Source of the DNA: Chloroflexota bacterium | Lineage (GTDB): Bacteria; Chloroflexota; Dehalococcoidia; SM23-28-2; RBG-16-64-32 | Assembly: GCA_022561095.1 (NCBI GenBank) | Contig: JADFRV010000072.1 | Location: 1 to 9,769, forward strand | Reading direction: 5' to 3' | DNA length: 9,769 bases | In this document: positions 1 through 7,105 of the stretch, in pieces | Numbering within the stretch: position 1 is the stretch's first letter | Layout: each line of letters begins with the position of its first letter | The notes under the pieces: model-generated | Database searches by the model: none | The model's input: the letters and a program-made list of their open reading frames with translations, nothing else | Told to the model about the DNA's origin: nothing | Program-made: the position numbers and the translations under genes

Positions 1-1
1 T

Positions 2-1075
2 AGGGTAAATAGTGGCGCCCCGCATCGGGAGACGGTCCCCATTCGCAACCACGATGAGGCCGTTCGAAGGGTCTTTGCCTGGGTCGATGCACAGGATGGT
101 AAGGCGCTCCGCAAGCCTGACGCGGTCGGGCACCGCGTCGTCCACGGCGGCGACCGCTTCGCAACACCGGTGTTGATTGACGATGAAGTCATCGCCGCCA
201 TTGAGGACCTGAATGAGCTGGCCCCCCTCCACAATCCCGCATGCGTGAGCGGGATCCGGGCGGCCCGCGCGGTGCTGGGACCGGGTGTCTCGATGGTGGC
301 CGTCTTCGACACAGCCTTCCACCAGACCCTCCCGGACTATGCATCGGTCTATGCCATTCCCTACGATCTTACGGTCCGCCACAAGATTCGGCGCTACGGT
401 TTCCACGGCATCGCGGACCACTACAGCACTCTTCGCTATGCTCAGCTCACCGCCACGCCCTCCGATCGGGTGAACATTATCACGCTCCATCTGGGGAACG
501 GCTGCTCGGCCAGCGCCATCCGGGACGGGAGGTCGGTGGATACGTCGATGGGTTTTACTCCTCTCGAGGGGCTCGTAATGGGGACGCGCTGTGGTGACCT
601 GGACCCGGCCCTCGTTGGCTACCTCGCCCGGAAGGAGGGTGTTCCCGTCACCGAGGTCGAAAGGTGGCTCAACGAGCGATCGGGATTGCTCGGCATTTCC
701 GGCCGCTCGAACGACATGCGCGAGTTAGTGGTACATGCGCAAGAGGATGCGCGGACCCGTCTCGCGATCGACCTCTTCTGCTACCGGGCGCGCAAGTATA
801 TTGGTGCGTACCTCGCCGTCCTGGGGGGTGCGGACGCCATAGTCTTCGGCGGCGGCATCGGCGAGAACGCCCCGGCCGTGCGGGGCCGCATCTGCGACGG
901 TATGGAGTGGTACGGGCTGATCCTGGATGAAGACCGGAACAAGGCGGCCGTCGGTCAGGAGGCGCATATTAGCACGGACGGCTCCAGGCTGCATGTCTAC
1001 GTAATCCCCGTGGACGAGGCCGCGATAATTGTGCGCGACACGCTCAGTTGCCTTAGCCGCTCAGGCGATGAATAG
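2..1075 (+). CDS. ackA: Acetate kinase, 5'-truncated by the window edge
   Basis: Interconverts acetyl-phosphate + ADP and acetate + ATP in the cytoplasm (ASKHA fold). The frame is open from base 2 with no in-frame stop, giving 358 residues of a family usually near 400, so about 40 N-terminal residues with the first phosphate-binding motif lie outside. Visible family motifs are GHRVVHGG (128-151, holding the substrate-binding Arg), VFDTAFHQTLP with the catalytic Asp, HLGNGCSAS, VDTSMGFTPLEGLVMGTRCG with the transition-state Arg, VFGGGIGEN near the nucleotide site, and the terminal VIPVDEAAIIVRDT with the Glu expected to bind Mg. A TTG at 170 would be a possible start but would cut off GHRVVHGG, so I reject it. 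The gene ends 12 bases before the phosphoketolase-like gene, a known metabolic pairing in which the kinase cashes acetyl-phosphate for ATP. The residue roles are family knowledge; the motifs are seen directly. Confidence 0.97.
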   Translation, partial: RVNSGAPHRETVPIRNHDEAVRRVFAWVDAQDGKALRKPDAVGHRVVHGGDRFATPVLIDDEVIAAIEDLNELAPLHNPACVSGIRAARAVLGPGVSMVAVFDTAFHQTLPDYASVYAIPYDLTVRHKIRRYGFHGIADHYSTLRYAQLTATPSDRVNIITLHLGNGCSASAIRDGRSVDTSMGFTPLEGLVMGTRCGDLDPALVGYLARKEGVPVTEVERWLNERSGLLGISGRSNDMRELVVHAQEDARTRLAIDLFCYRARKYIGAYLAVLGGADAIVFGGGIGENAPAVRGRICDGMEWYGLILDEDRNKAAVGQEAHISTDGSRLHVYVIPVDEAAIIVRDTLSCLSRSGDE

Positions 1076-1082
1076 AAGGAGA
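1076..1082 (+). promoter_or_regulatory. Ribosome binding site of the phosphoketolase-like gene
   Basis: AAGGAGA lies directly after the ackA stop. The GTG at 1085 is only 3 bases from GGAG, whereas the ATG at 1088 is at 6 bases. The site therefore favours ATG 1088 as the start. Confidence 0.75.
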
Positions 1083-1087
1083 ACGTG

Positions 1088-3559
1088 ATGCCCCAGAGCG
1101 AGAAAGCGCAAGCCCTCCGCACTGAGGAATCGGTAGCCCTCTACCGCAAACGGAATCCGGAAGCGGACCGCTGGGCCGTCGGCTACGGGTCAATCCACCA
1201 CACGCTTCAGACGCAGGCCCGAGTGTTCGCCGTGGCAGAACTGCTCGCTGCGCGCGAGGTGAAGGGGGACGGCGTTGCGCTGTTCGACCTCCTTTACGCA
1301 GCGGATAGGGTGGCTAGCGGCGCTATGTGGCTGGTCGCCCACGAGACCTACGCGCAGAGCGTCTACCTGGACGGCCGGGACCTTGGGCCGGAGGACTTCA
1401 AACCCCGCCCCGACGGGCATACCGGCGGGGCGCTCAATATGGTTCCCGCTTACACCGGCTATATGGCCGTCAACGCCATCACCGGCCACACACGATCATG
1501 GATCATGGGCCAGGGCCACTGCGTAGCCGCCATCGACTCCGTGAACCTGCTCCTGGACAACATGACGGAGGCCCACGCCGAGCGTTACTCGGTCACGGAC
1601 GAGGGTCTCACGCGCTACGTGCGCGATTTCTACTCCTACCGGCTGGGGGAGGACGGGAGCCAGGACTCGCCCCTGGGCAGCCACGTGAACGCCAACACCG
1701 CGGGCGGCCTGGCCGAGGGCGGCTACCTTGGTTTCACGGAGCTCCAGTACGTGCACATGCCTCTGCCCGGCGAGCGGCTGGTCGCCTTCCTCAGCGACGG
1801 CGCCTTCGAGGAGCAGCGGGGCAGCGACTGGGTACCTCGCTGGTGGCGGCCCGAGGACAGCGGCCTGGTGACCCCGATCATGATCAGCAACGGCCGCCGC
1901 ATCGACCAGCGAACGACGATGTCGCAGCAGGGCGGGGCCGACTGGTTCGTCGATCATCTCAGGCTCAACGGCTTTGATCCCTTCGTCTTCGACGGCCGCG
2001 ACCCCGCGGCCTTCGCCTGGGCGATCTTCGAGATGGAGAACCGCCTGGAGGCCGCGGCCGAAGCCGTGCGGACCCGCGGTGACGGCTACCCGCTGCCGCT
2101 GCCCTACGGGATAGCCGTCGCTCCCAAAGGCGCCGGCTTCTACGGCGAGGGCACCAACCTTGCCCACAACCTTCCCCTGGGCGGCAACCCACATACGGAC
2201 CGCCTGGCCGCCGAACGGTTCAACGAGAGCGCCCGCCGGCTGTGGGTCCCGCTGGGGGAGCTGAAGGAAGCCATCGGCAGCTTCCAGCACCACGAAGCGT
2301 CGGGCCGACCTCGAGAGCGGGACCACCCACTGGCGAAGAGAGACGTGCGGCTGCGAGACGTGCCGACCCCCAAGTTCCGACCGGTGCCGAAAGACCGACT
2401 CGACCGGTCCAGCTGGACACGGACCTCCCCCATGCATGCCGTCGACGCTACGTTCCTGGCTACGGTGCGCGCCAACCCTCACCTCCGTCCCCGAATCGGC
2501 AACCCGGATGAGATGCGCTCCAACCGGATGCAGAGCACGCTGGACGCCCTCAAGTTCCGGGTGACCGACCCCGAGCCTGGCATTCCGGAGGACATCCACG
2601 GGGCCGTGATCACCGCCCTCAACGAGGAAGCGGTAGCCTCCGCGGCACTGGCCAACAAGGGTGGAATTAACATCATCGTCACCTACGAGGCGTTCGGGGC
2701 CAAGATGCACGGCGTGGTGCGGCAAGAGATAATCTTCTCTAACCACCGCAACCAATGCGGTCGCCAACTAGGGTGGCTGTCCGTCCCGCTGGTCCTCACC
2801 TCGCACGCTTGGGAGAACGCCAAGAACGAGCAGTCCCATCAGGACCCGGTGATGGCGGAAGCTATGATGGGCGAGCCCTCCGACGTCTCGCGCGTGCTCT
2901 TCCCCGCCGATTACAACACCGCCGCCGCCGTCACGCGGGGGGTCTATCAGACTCAGGGGCAGATCTGGACGCTGGTGGTGCCGAAGATGGACGGGATCGC
3001 GGACCTGTTTACCTCGGAGGAGGCGGGCCGTCTCCTAAAGCAAGGCGCCCTAGGCCTGGACTGGGCGGGCCACGAGGTGACCCGGCAACGCGTGGTGCTA
3101 ACGGCGATCGGGGCCTATCAGCTGGAGGAGGTGCTCAAGGCGTCGGCTCGCCTGGCCGAGCGGGAGATCCCACATTCGGTGGTCTACATGCTGGAGCCCG
3201 GCCGGTTCCGCGCCGCCCGCAGCGAGGGCGAGCGCGCCCACGTGGCCACGGCTGCGCTGCGGGCTGAACTCTATCCGGAGGAGGTTCCCGCCCGCGTCTT
3301 CGTGACCCATACAAGGCCGGAGCCGCTGTTGGGGACCCTACAGCCGCTGAACACAGGCGGTCGCACGGCCGGCCTCGGCTTCGTGAACCACAGCGGCACC
3401 CTCAACGTCGCCGGGCTGCTGTTCGTCAACCGCTGCGGCTGGGCCCACGTGCTGGCGGAGGCCGCCCGAGTCCTGGACCTGCCGCGGGAGGGTGTGCTTA
3501 CACCGGAGGAGTTAGCGGCTCTCGATGGGAAAGCGTCCCCCGAGGGCGTGATCGTCTAG
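1088..3559 (+). CDS. Divergent phosphoketolase (Xfp-like ThDP enzyme)
   Basis: Predicted ThDP enzyme cleaving a ketose phosphate with phosphate to acetyl-phosphate plus an aldose phosphate. It has 823 residues from ATG 1088 (numbers below are for this start), near the family's 790-825. By manual alignment with canonical Xfp from memory, the conserved histidines are kept: His111 in GHTGG, His144 in GQGHC, His199 in GSH, His360 in AHNLPL and His584 in SHQDP. Also kept are EGG (210-212), Glu513 in LNEE (canonical LSEH), YEAF (533-536), TSHAW and Lys633. The ThDP/Mg loop is SDGAFEEQ (236-243) instead of GDGEAETG, with its partner Asn268 in ISNGRRI. Overall identity to canonical Xfp looks low, and the region before GHTGG is about 45 residues longer. 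I recall database relatives labelled xylulose 5-phosphate 3-epimerase; I could not check this and consider that function unlikely. It sits in an apparent operon with ackA. The exact substrate (xylulose-5-P, fructose-6-P or other) is unknown. Confidence 0.88.
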   Translation: MPQSEKAQALRTEESVALYRKRNPEADRWAVGYGSIHHTLQTQARVFAVAELLAAREVKGDGVALFDLLYAADRVASGAMWLVAHETYAQSVYLDGRDLGPEDFKPRPDGHTGGALNMVPAYTGYMAVNAITGHTRSWIMGQGHCVAAIDSVNLLLDNMTEAHAERYSVTDEGLTRYVRDFYSYRLGEDGSQDSPLGSHVNANTAGGLAEGGYLGFTELQYVHMPLPGERLVAFLSDGAFEEQRGSDWVPRWWRPEDSGLVTPIMISNGRRIDQRTTMSQQGGADWFVDHLRLNGFDPFVFDGRDPAAFAWAIFEMENRLEAAAEAVRTRGDGYPLPLPYGIAVAPKGAGFYGEGTNLAHNLPLGGNPHTDRLAAERFNESARRLWVPLGELKEAIGSFQHHEASGRPRERDHPLAKRDVRLRDVPTPKFRPVPKDRLDRSSWTRTSPMHAVDATFLATVRANPHLRPRIGNPDEMRSNRMQSTLDALKFRVTDPEPGIPEDIHGAVITALNEEAVASAALANKGGINIIVTYEAFGAKMHGVVRQEIIFSNHRNQCGRQLGWLSVPLVLTSHAWENAKNEQSHQDPVMAEAMMGEPSDVSRVLFPADYNTAAAVTRGVYQTQGQIWTLVVPKMDGIADLFTSEEAGRLLKQGALGLDWAGHEVTRQRVVLTAIGAYQLEEVLKASARLAEREIPHSVVYMLEPGRFRAARSEGERAHVATAALRAELYPEEVPARVFVTHTRPEPLLGTLQPLNTGGRTAGLGFVNHSGTLNVAGLLFVNRCGWAHVLAEAARVLDLPREGVLTPEELAALDGKASPEGVIV

Positions 3560-4560
3560 GGTCTCGCCTGCCGCATCGCCTCGGCGGTGTCCTCCGGGGC
3601 AGCTACGTTGACATACATGCCCGACCCCAGCTCGAGGCCGGCGGCTTTGGTCATGCGGGGAATGAGCTGAAGGTGCCAGTGGTAGTAGGGCCGGTCCTCC
3701 TCATCTTTCGGCGCTGTGTGAATAGCGTAGTTGAAGTCAGGGTCACCGAACGCGGTGCGGAGCTGTCGCAGGGTTTGGAGCAGCACTGACGCGAAGGCCC
3801 GCAGGCCCTGCTCGTCGACGTGTCCAAAAGAAGGCGCGTGGTCACGGGGAACGATCCACGTCTCAGCGGGGCGGCCGGCGGCGAAGGGGTGGAAAACCAC
3901 GAACTGATTGTCGTGATAGACAACACGGCTGGCCAGACGCAGCTCTTCATTGACGATGTCGCAGTAGAGACATCGGCCTGTCCGGTCGTAGTGTTCACAG
4001 GCGATCTGGCATCTTCTCTGCTCTTTCTCAGGCACCACGGGCGCAGCGATGATCTGAGAATGGGGGTGCTCTATGGAGGTGCCGGCGCCCTCGCCGTGGT
4101 TCTTGAAGATAAGCACGTACTTTGTTGACCTGTGCGACTGGAGAGCCAGGTACCTTTGCTGGTACGCCTGGACCAGTAGGGCCATCTCACCATCGTCCCG
4201 GTCAGCGGGGAACCGGTTGTGTAAAGGCGTTTCCACCAGTACCTCGTGCGCCCCCTCGCCCGTGACCGCGGCGAACAGCGGTCCCTCGGACGTCGCCCCC
4301 GAGGCAGAGCCTGGCCCGAGCGCCGGATACTTGTTGGGGAAGGCCCGCACCTGCCATCTTCCGGAGGATTCCGAGGGTAACTCGAGGAGGGCGTTCGGCG
4401 TCATGCCCTCGTTGCCCGGGCAGAAGGGACAGCCCTCGACCAAGGGCGGCAACTTCCGGCGGCTCCGCCCTGGGTGCGCGAAGTCGTGCGGGCGGCCACC
4501 GCGATCGGCGGCGATGATCACCCACTCCCCTGTCGCCGGGTTCAAGCGCAGCTCTGACAT
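3556..4560 (-). CDS. galT: Galactose-1-phosphate uridylyltransferase family protein
   Basis: HIT-superfamily nucleotidyltransferase of 334 residues. It exchanges UMP (or another NMP) between a hexose-1-phosphate and an NDP-hexose through a uridylyl-His intermediate. The start MSELRLNPATGEWVIIA is typical of GalT. Visible residues are Cys44 and Cys47 in CPFC, His114 in TPLHN and His165 as likely Zn ligands; nucleophile His167 in HPHSQ; and the C-terminal HWHLQ (294-298). A further cysteine pair, CLYC, lies at 197-200. HPHSQ instead of the enterobacterial HPHGQ is a variant I associate with archaeal and deep-branching GalT or ADP-glucose phosphorylase relatives, so glucose-1-phosphate is a possible substrate. 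It lies 31 bases downstream of treT on the same strand. The upstream AGGA elements are poorly spaced, so translation may depend on treT. Its stop overlaps the phosphoketolase stop by 4 bases. The family is certain; strict Leloir function is inferred. Confidence 0.93.
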   Translation of the reverse strand: MSELRLNPATGEWVIIAADRGGRPHDFAHPGRSRRKLPPLVEGCPFCPGNEGMTPNALLELPSESSGRWQVRAFPNKYPALGPGSASGATSEGPLFAAVTGEGAHEVLVETPLHNRFPADRDDGEMALLVQAYQQRYLALQSHRSTKYVLIFKNHGEGAGTSIEHPHSQIIAAPVVPEKEQRRCQIACEHYDRTGRCLYCDIVNEELRLASRVVYHDNQFVVFHPFAAGRPAETWIVPRDHAPSFGHVDEQGLRAFASVLLQTLRQLRTAFGDPDFNYAIHTAPKDEEDRPYYHWHLQLIPRMTKAAGLELGSGMYVNVAAPEDTAEAMRQARP

Positions 4561-4591
4561 CGTCCTGGTCGTCCTGAGTGTACGGGCATCC

Positions 4592-5824
4592 CTAGGATAA
4601 GGAGTTCAGGAGCCGCAGCTCATCGGCCAGCAAGCGGGTGATGAGGAACCGTTCCCGCACGTGCGACCGTCCCGCGGCCCCCAGCTCCTGCGCCTCCCGC
4701 GGATCACGGAGGAGGCGCACCGTCTTCTCAACGCATTCGTCGATGCCGTCTATCAGATAGCCGCCAACGCCCTCCGGCATCTGCATCGGTATGCCGCCGG
4801 CGCGGCCGGCCACTACCGGCGTTCCCTTCCACAACGCCTCGGAGACCACCAGCCCGAAGCCTTCGCGGAGCGACTTCTGTAGCACAACGCTGGAACAGCA
4901 CTGGAAGGCGTTGACCTCCATGTTGCCGATGCCGGTGAAGTTGGTAAGGACGTGGATGTCGGGGTCGCCCCCAGCCTCGTCAAGGATGGCCTGGTACATA
5001 TCCCAGCCCTGGGGATCGTCCAGGGCCATCTGGCCCAGGAGGGCGAGCTGGGTGCCGGGCACCTCTTCCCGAACTCGGCGGTAGACCTCGATGACACCCA
5101 TGGGATCCTTCCAGGGGTCGAAGCGAGAGATTTGAGTGATGAGCAGCCGATCCAGGTTGACCCCGGTCCATTCAACGATCTGGCTACACAGGTCCATGGG
5201 CGCGGACATGTTCTTGGGACTCAGGGGATCGATGGCCGGCGGGACAATTACGATCCGCTGATCGCGAAGGCCCGCGGGCACAAAGCTATCCATGGTGAAG
5301 ACGAGGGCATCGTACTCGGCTAGAAACGGCTGGAGGAAGGCGAGGACTTCCGGGTTGGGCTCCGAGGTGTCGATGTGGCAGCGCCAGACCCAGCGGGCGT
5401 TGTCCCGTCCATGTAGCTTTCTCAGGGGCGCCGGCTGAGGGTCGTGCACGACTACGTAGTCGTACTGCCGCTCCAGGAGATCGGCGGTCCTCTGATTGTG
5501 GCTCAGATAGGTCTCCTTGACTTCGTCCGTGAGATCGAAGGCGGCTCCCTGGAGGGCGTTGTGGAACCCCTTAGTGACCTCGAAGAAGCCGGGCTCCCCG
5601 GGTATCACGAGCCAGTCGGCCTTGACGTCGAGAGCCCGGTAAAGAGGGACGACGGAGCGGAGCAGCTCGGACACTCCGCCGCCGTATACAGTCGCGTTGA
5701 TGTGCGCGACGCGCGCGCCTCGGAGAGGAGAGGCCAGTTGACGAAGTTCGTCCAACTTCTCCTTGCCGATGACGCCTTCGTACTTCTCTAGGGTCTTCTT
5801 CCCCACGTCGACGAGCTGCAACAT
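4592..5824 (-). CDS. treT: Trehalose glycosyltransferring synthase, GT4 family
   Basis: Retaining GT-B glycosyltransferase of 410 residues that makes trehalose from NDP-glucose and glucose. The N-terminal acceptor domain has VYGGGVSELL (46-55), a glycine loop typical of TreT, followed by PGEPGFFEVTKGFHNALQG, which resembles the TreT region ending in FHNALQG, and VVHDPQP (125-131). The C-terminal donor domain has SRFDPWKDP (233-241), whose Arg and Lys bind the donor diphosphate, and EGFGLVVSE (321-329), the E-x7-E motif of GT4 enzymes. The length matches known TreT. The ATG is preceded by AGGAG (5832-5836) with 7 bases of spacing. The gene follows usp by 87 bases and precedes galT by 31, so all three may be co-transcribed; the GalT-like enzyme could influence NDP-sugar supply. 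Trehalose would act as a compatible solute or stress sugar. A different GT4 acceptor specificity cannot be excluded. Confidence 0.87.
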   Translation of the reverse strand: MLQLVDVGKKTLEKYEGVIGKEKLDELRQLASPLRGARVAHINATVYGGGVSELLRSVVPLYRALDVKADWLVIPGEPGFFEVTKGFHNALQGAAFDLTDEVKETYLSHNQRTADLLERQYDYVVVHDPQPAPLRKLHGRDNARWVWRCHIDTSEPNPEVLAFLQPFLAEYDALVFTMDSFVPAGLRDQRIVIVPPAIDPLSPKNMSAPMDLCSQIVEWTGVNLDRLLITQISRFDPWKDPMGVIEVYRRVREEVPGTQLALLGQMALDDPQGWDMYQAILDEAGGDPDIHVLTNFTGIGNMEVNAFQCCSSVVLQKSLREGFGLVVSEALWKGTPVVAGRAGGIPMQMPEGVGGYLIDGIDECVEKTVRLLRDPREAQELGAAGRSHVRERFLITRLLADELRLLNSLS

Positions 5825-5887
5825 CGTTGCTCTCCTAGTCCAGTTACACCGGTTCCAGACGGCCTGGCCTCGCGAGCGATGACGGCA

Positions 5888-5906
5888 ACGCCAAGTCTCC
5901 TGGCGT
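5888..5906 (-). repeat. Short hairpin between usp and treT
   Basis: ACGCCA (5888-5893) and TGGCGT (5901-5906) form a perfect 6-bp inverted repeat with a 7-base loop, starting 6 bases after the usp stop. No T-tract follows on the minus strand, so it would be at most a weak terminator, an attenuator or an mRNA-end stabiliser within the presumed operon. Confidence 0.35.
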
Positions 5907-5911
5907 CCCCG

Positions 5912-6817
5912 CTATTGGCCTTCCTCTGCGGCCTCCTCCGGCCTAACCACCAGGCACGGCAGCCCGGAGCGCCGCACGATGCCATCCGCGACGCTGCCCA
6001 CGACCCAGCGATCAAACCCCGAGCGGCCGTGGGTAGCCAATGCGATGAGCCCCGCGTTCACATCCTGAGAGACTTGCACAATCTCACGGACAGGGAATCC
6101 AACGGTTACCACAGATTGGGCTTTCACCTTACCCCTCGCTTCGATCTCGCCAGCCACGGCGGCGGTGAAGGAACGGCCCTGGTCGAGCATAGCGTCGATG
6201 GCTGAGCCTACGGGCGCGGGGCCCACCTCGGCCGCGAACGAAAGGTCCAGAGGGAAAACGGCGTTGCAAACGACGAGATTCGCGCTCAGCGCGTCCGCCA
6301 GATCCTCAACGTAGGGCAAGATGCTGAGCGAGAGGGGGGACCCGTCCAGCGGTACGAGAATGCGATCGATCTGCGGCGCCTCTCTTGGTCCAGGCTCTTC
6401 CGCCCGAACCAGAAGTAGCGGTCTGGACGTGCCGTGGAGAACCTTGTGAGCGACGCTCCCCAGAATCCAGCGCTTCAGCCCCGTCCGGCCATGGGTTGTC
6501 ATCGCGATCAGGTCCGCCGCATCTTCGGCCGCCCAGCCAATGATCGCGTCCGCCTCCCCACCGTAGTTGATGTTCACGTTCGTTTTCAGACCCCCGGCCC
6601 GCAACCTCTCGCACTGTAATTCGAGGTACACTCTCGCCTCCGCAGTGGCCGCGTCCATGTCAACCGTCACCTTTTCGTCACCCCAAGAGTGCTCAGACTG
6701 GATCGAAGTCAAGAGTGTGATCTCTGCACCGGCGCCGCGTGCGATCAGCTCAACGTACGGTAGGATTGACTCCGCCACGGGCGAGCCGTCAAGGGGGACA
6801 AGGACTTTCTTGATCAC
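5912..6817 (-). CDS. Universal stress protein with two tandem Usp domains
   Basis: Cytoplasmic UspA-superfamily protein of 301 residues made of two complete Usp domains, about 1-140 and 150-292. Both begin with an (I)LVPLDGSP strand-loop, and both carry the ATP-binding signature G-x2-G-x9-G-S: THGRTGLKRWILGS (108-121) and THGRSGFDRWVVGS (262-275). Both halves therefore look ATP-binding competent rather than one being degenerate. The C-terminal tail PEEAAEEGQ is acidic. The start is GTG at 6817, supported by AAGGAG at 6823-6828 with a 5-base gap. It leads a possible minus-strand operon with treT and galT and is divergent from the potassium channel gene. Such proteins usually respond to starvation, anoxia or osmotic stress, which fits trehalose synthesis and K+ transport next door; the link is inferred from position. 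Confidence 0.95.
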   Translation of the reverse strand: MIKKVLVPLDGSPVAESILPYVELIARGAGAEITLLTSIQSEHSWGDEKVTVDMDAATAEARVYLELQCERLRAGGLKTNVNINYGGEADAIIGWAAEDAADLIAMTTHGRTGLKRWILGSVAHKVLHGTSRPLLLVRAEEPGPREAPQIDRILVPLDGSPLSLSILPYVEDLADALSANLVVCNAVFPLDLSFAAEVGPAPVGSAIDAMLDQGRSFTAAVAGEIEARGKVKAQSVVTVGFPVREIVQVSQDVNAGLIALATHGRSGFDRWVVGSVADGIVRRSGLPCLVVRPEEAAEEGQ

Positions 6818-6822
6818 GGTTG

Positions 6823-6828
6823 CTCCTT
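6823..6828 (-). promoter_or_regulatory. Ribosome binding site fixing the GTG start of usp
   Basis: The minus strand reads AAGGAG, then CAACC, then GTG ATC AAG. The site is strong and well spaced and supports GTG at 6817 as the true start; the protein then begins MIKKVLVPLDGS, the expected first beta strand of a Usp domain. Confidence 0.75.
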
Positions 6829-6860
6829 CGCTGCGGCGAGACGCTCCATAGCAGTCTCCC

Positions 6861-6872
6861 GGACCGGGGTCC
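6861..6872. repeat. Near-palindrome GGACC-GG-GGTCC upstream of usp
   Basis: Perfect 5-bp arms (6861-6865 and 6868-6872) surround two bases, centred about 50 bases upstream of the usp start. An overlapping CCC-TTC-GGG mini-stem follows at 6871-6879. It could be an operator or 5' leader structure; a chance occurrence in GC-rich DNA is also possible. Confidence 0.3.
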
Positions 6873-7063
6873 CTTCGGGTCTAGCCCGCTGAACTCAATC
6901 GGCATGGCGGCGCGGTGGAGCCAGCGCTCCATCGGGAAGCCGTACTGGGAGGGCGACCCTACTGTACACAGCCGGGCAGGCCGCTGCAAGGGCGTTGGTC
7001 TGCCGAGACGTCCAGACCTACTCAGCGCTATCCAGGAAGTCACAGGCATTGCTGCAAATCAGT

Positions 7064-7079
7064 GTTAGCAGCACCTAAC
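7064..7079. repeat. Inverted repeat GTTAG-N6-CTAAC upstream of the channel gene
   Basis: Perfect 5-bp arms (7064-7068 and 7075-7079) lie around CAGCAC and end 26 bases before the TTG start at 7106. The size and position suit a repressor operator or a small leader hairpin, but the arms are short and no regulator is encoded nearby. Confidence 0.3.
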
Positions 7080-7105
7080 GTCGGCCTGATATTGGATATA
7101 TAGGC

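Larger units (their letters stand above)
6818..7105. other. Divergent intergenic region between usp and the channel gene
   Basis: This 288-base gap separates two divergent genes and should hold both promoters. I see no convincing -35/-10 pair. It holds the usp ribosome binding site, a near-palindrome at 6861-6872, an inverted repeat at 7064-7079 and an AT-rich stretch at 7088-7102 just before the channel start that could be a -10 region. Short open frames on both strands (for example 6820-7068 plus and 6789-7049 minus) show no recognisable domain, and I do not call them genes. Confidence 0.5.

Noticed and set aside
1496..2767. Long minus-strand open frame of 423 codons
   Set aside because: It lies fully antisense to the phosphoketolase-like gene, shows no domain, and such frames are common opposite high-GC coding DNA.
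4073..4600. Plus-strand open frame of 175 codons
   Set aside because: Antisense shadow of galT; no domain and no ribosome binding site.
6789..7068. Small open frames on both strands in the usp/channel intergenic region
   Set aside because: No recognisable domains and poor starts; the minus-strand one overlaps the usp start. Treated as non-coding.
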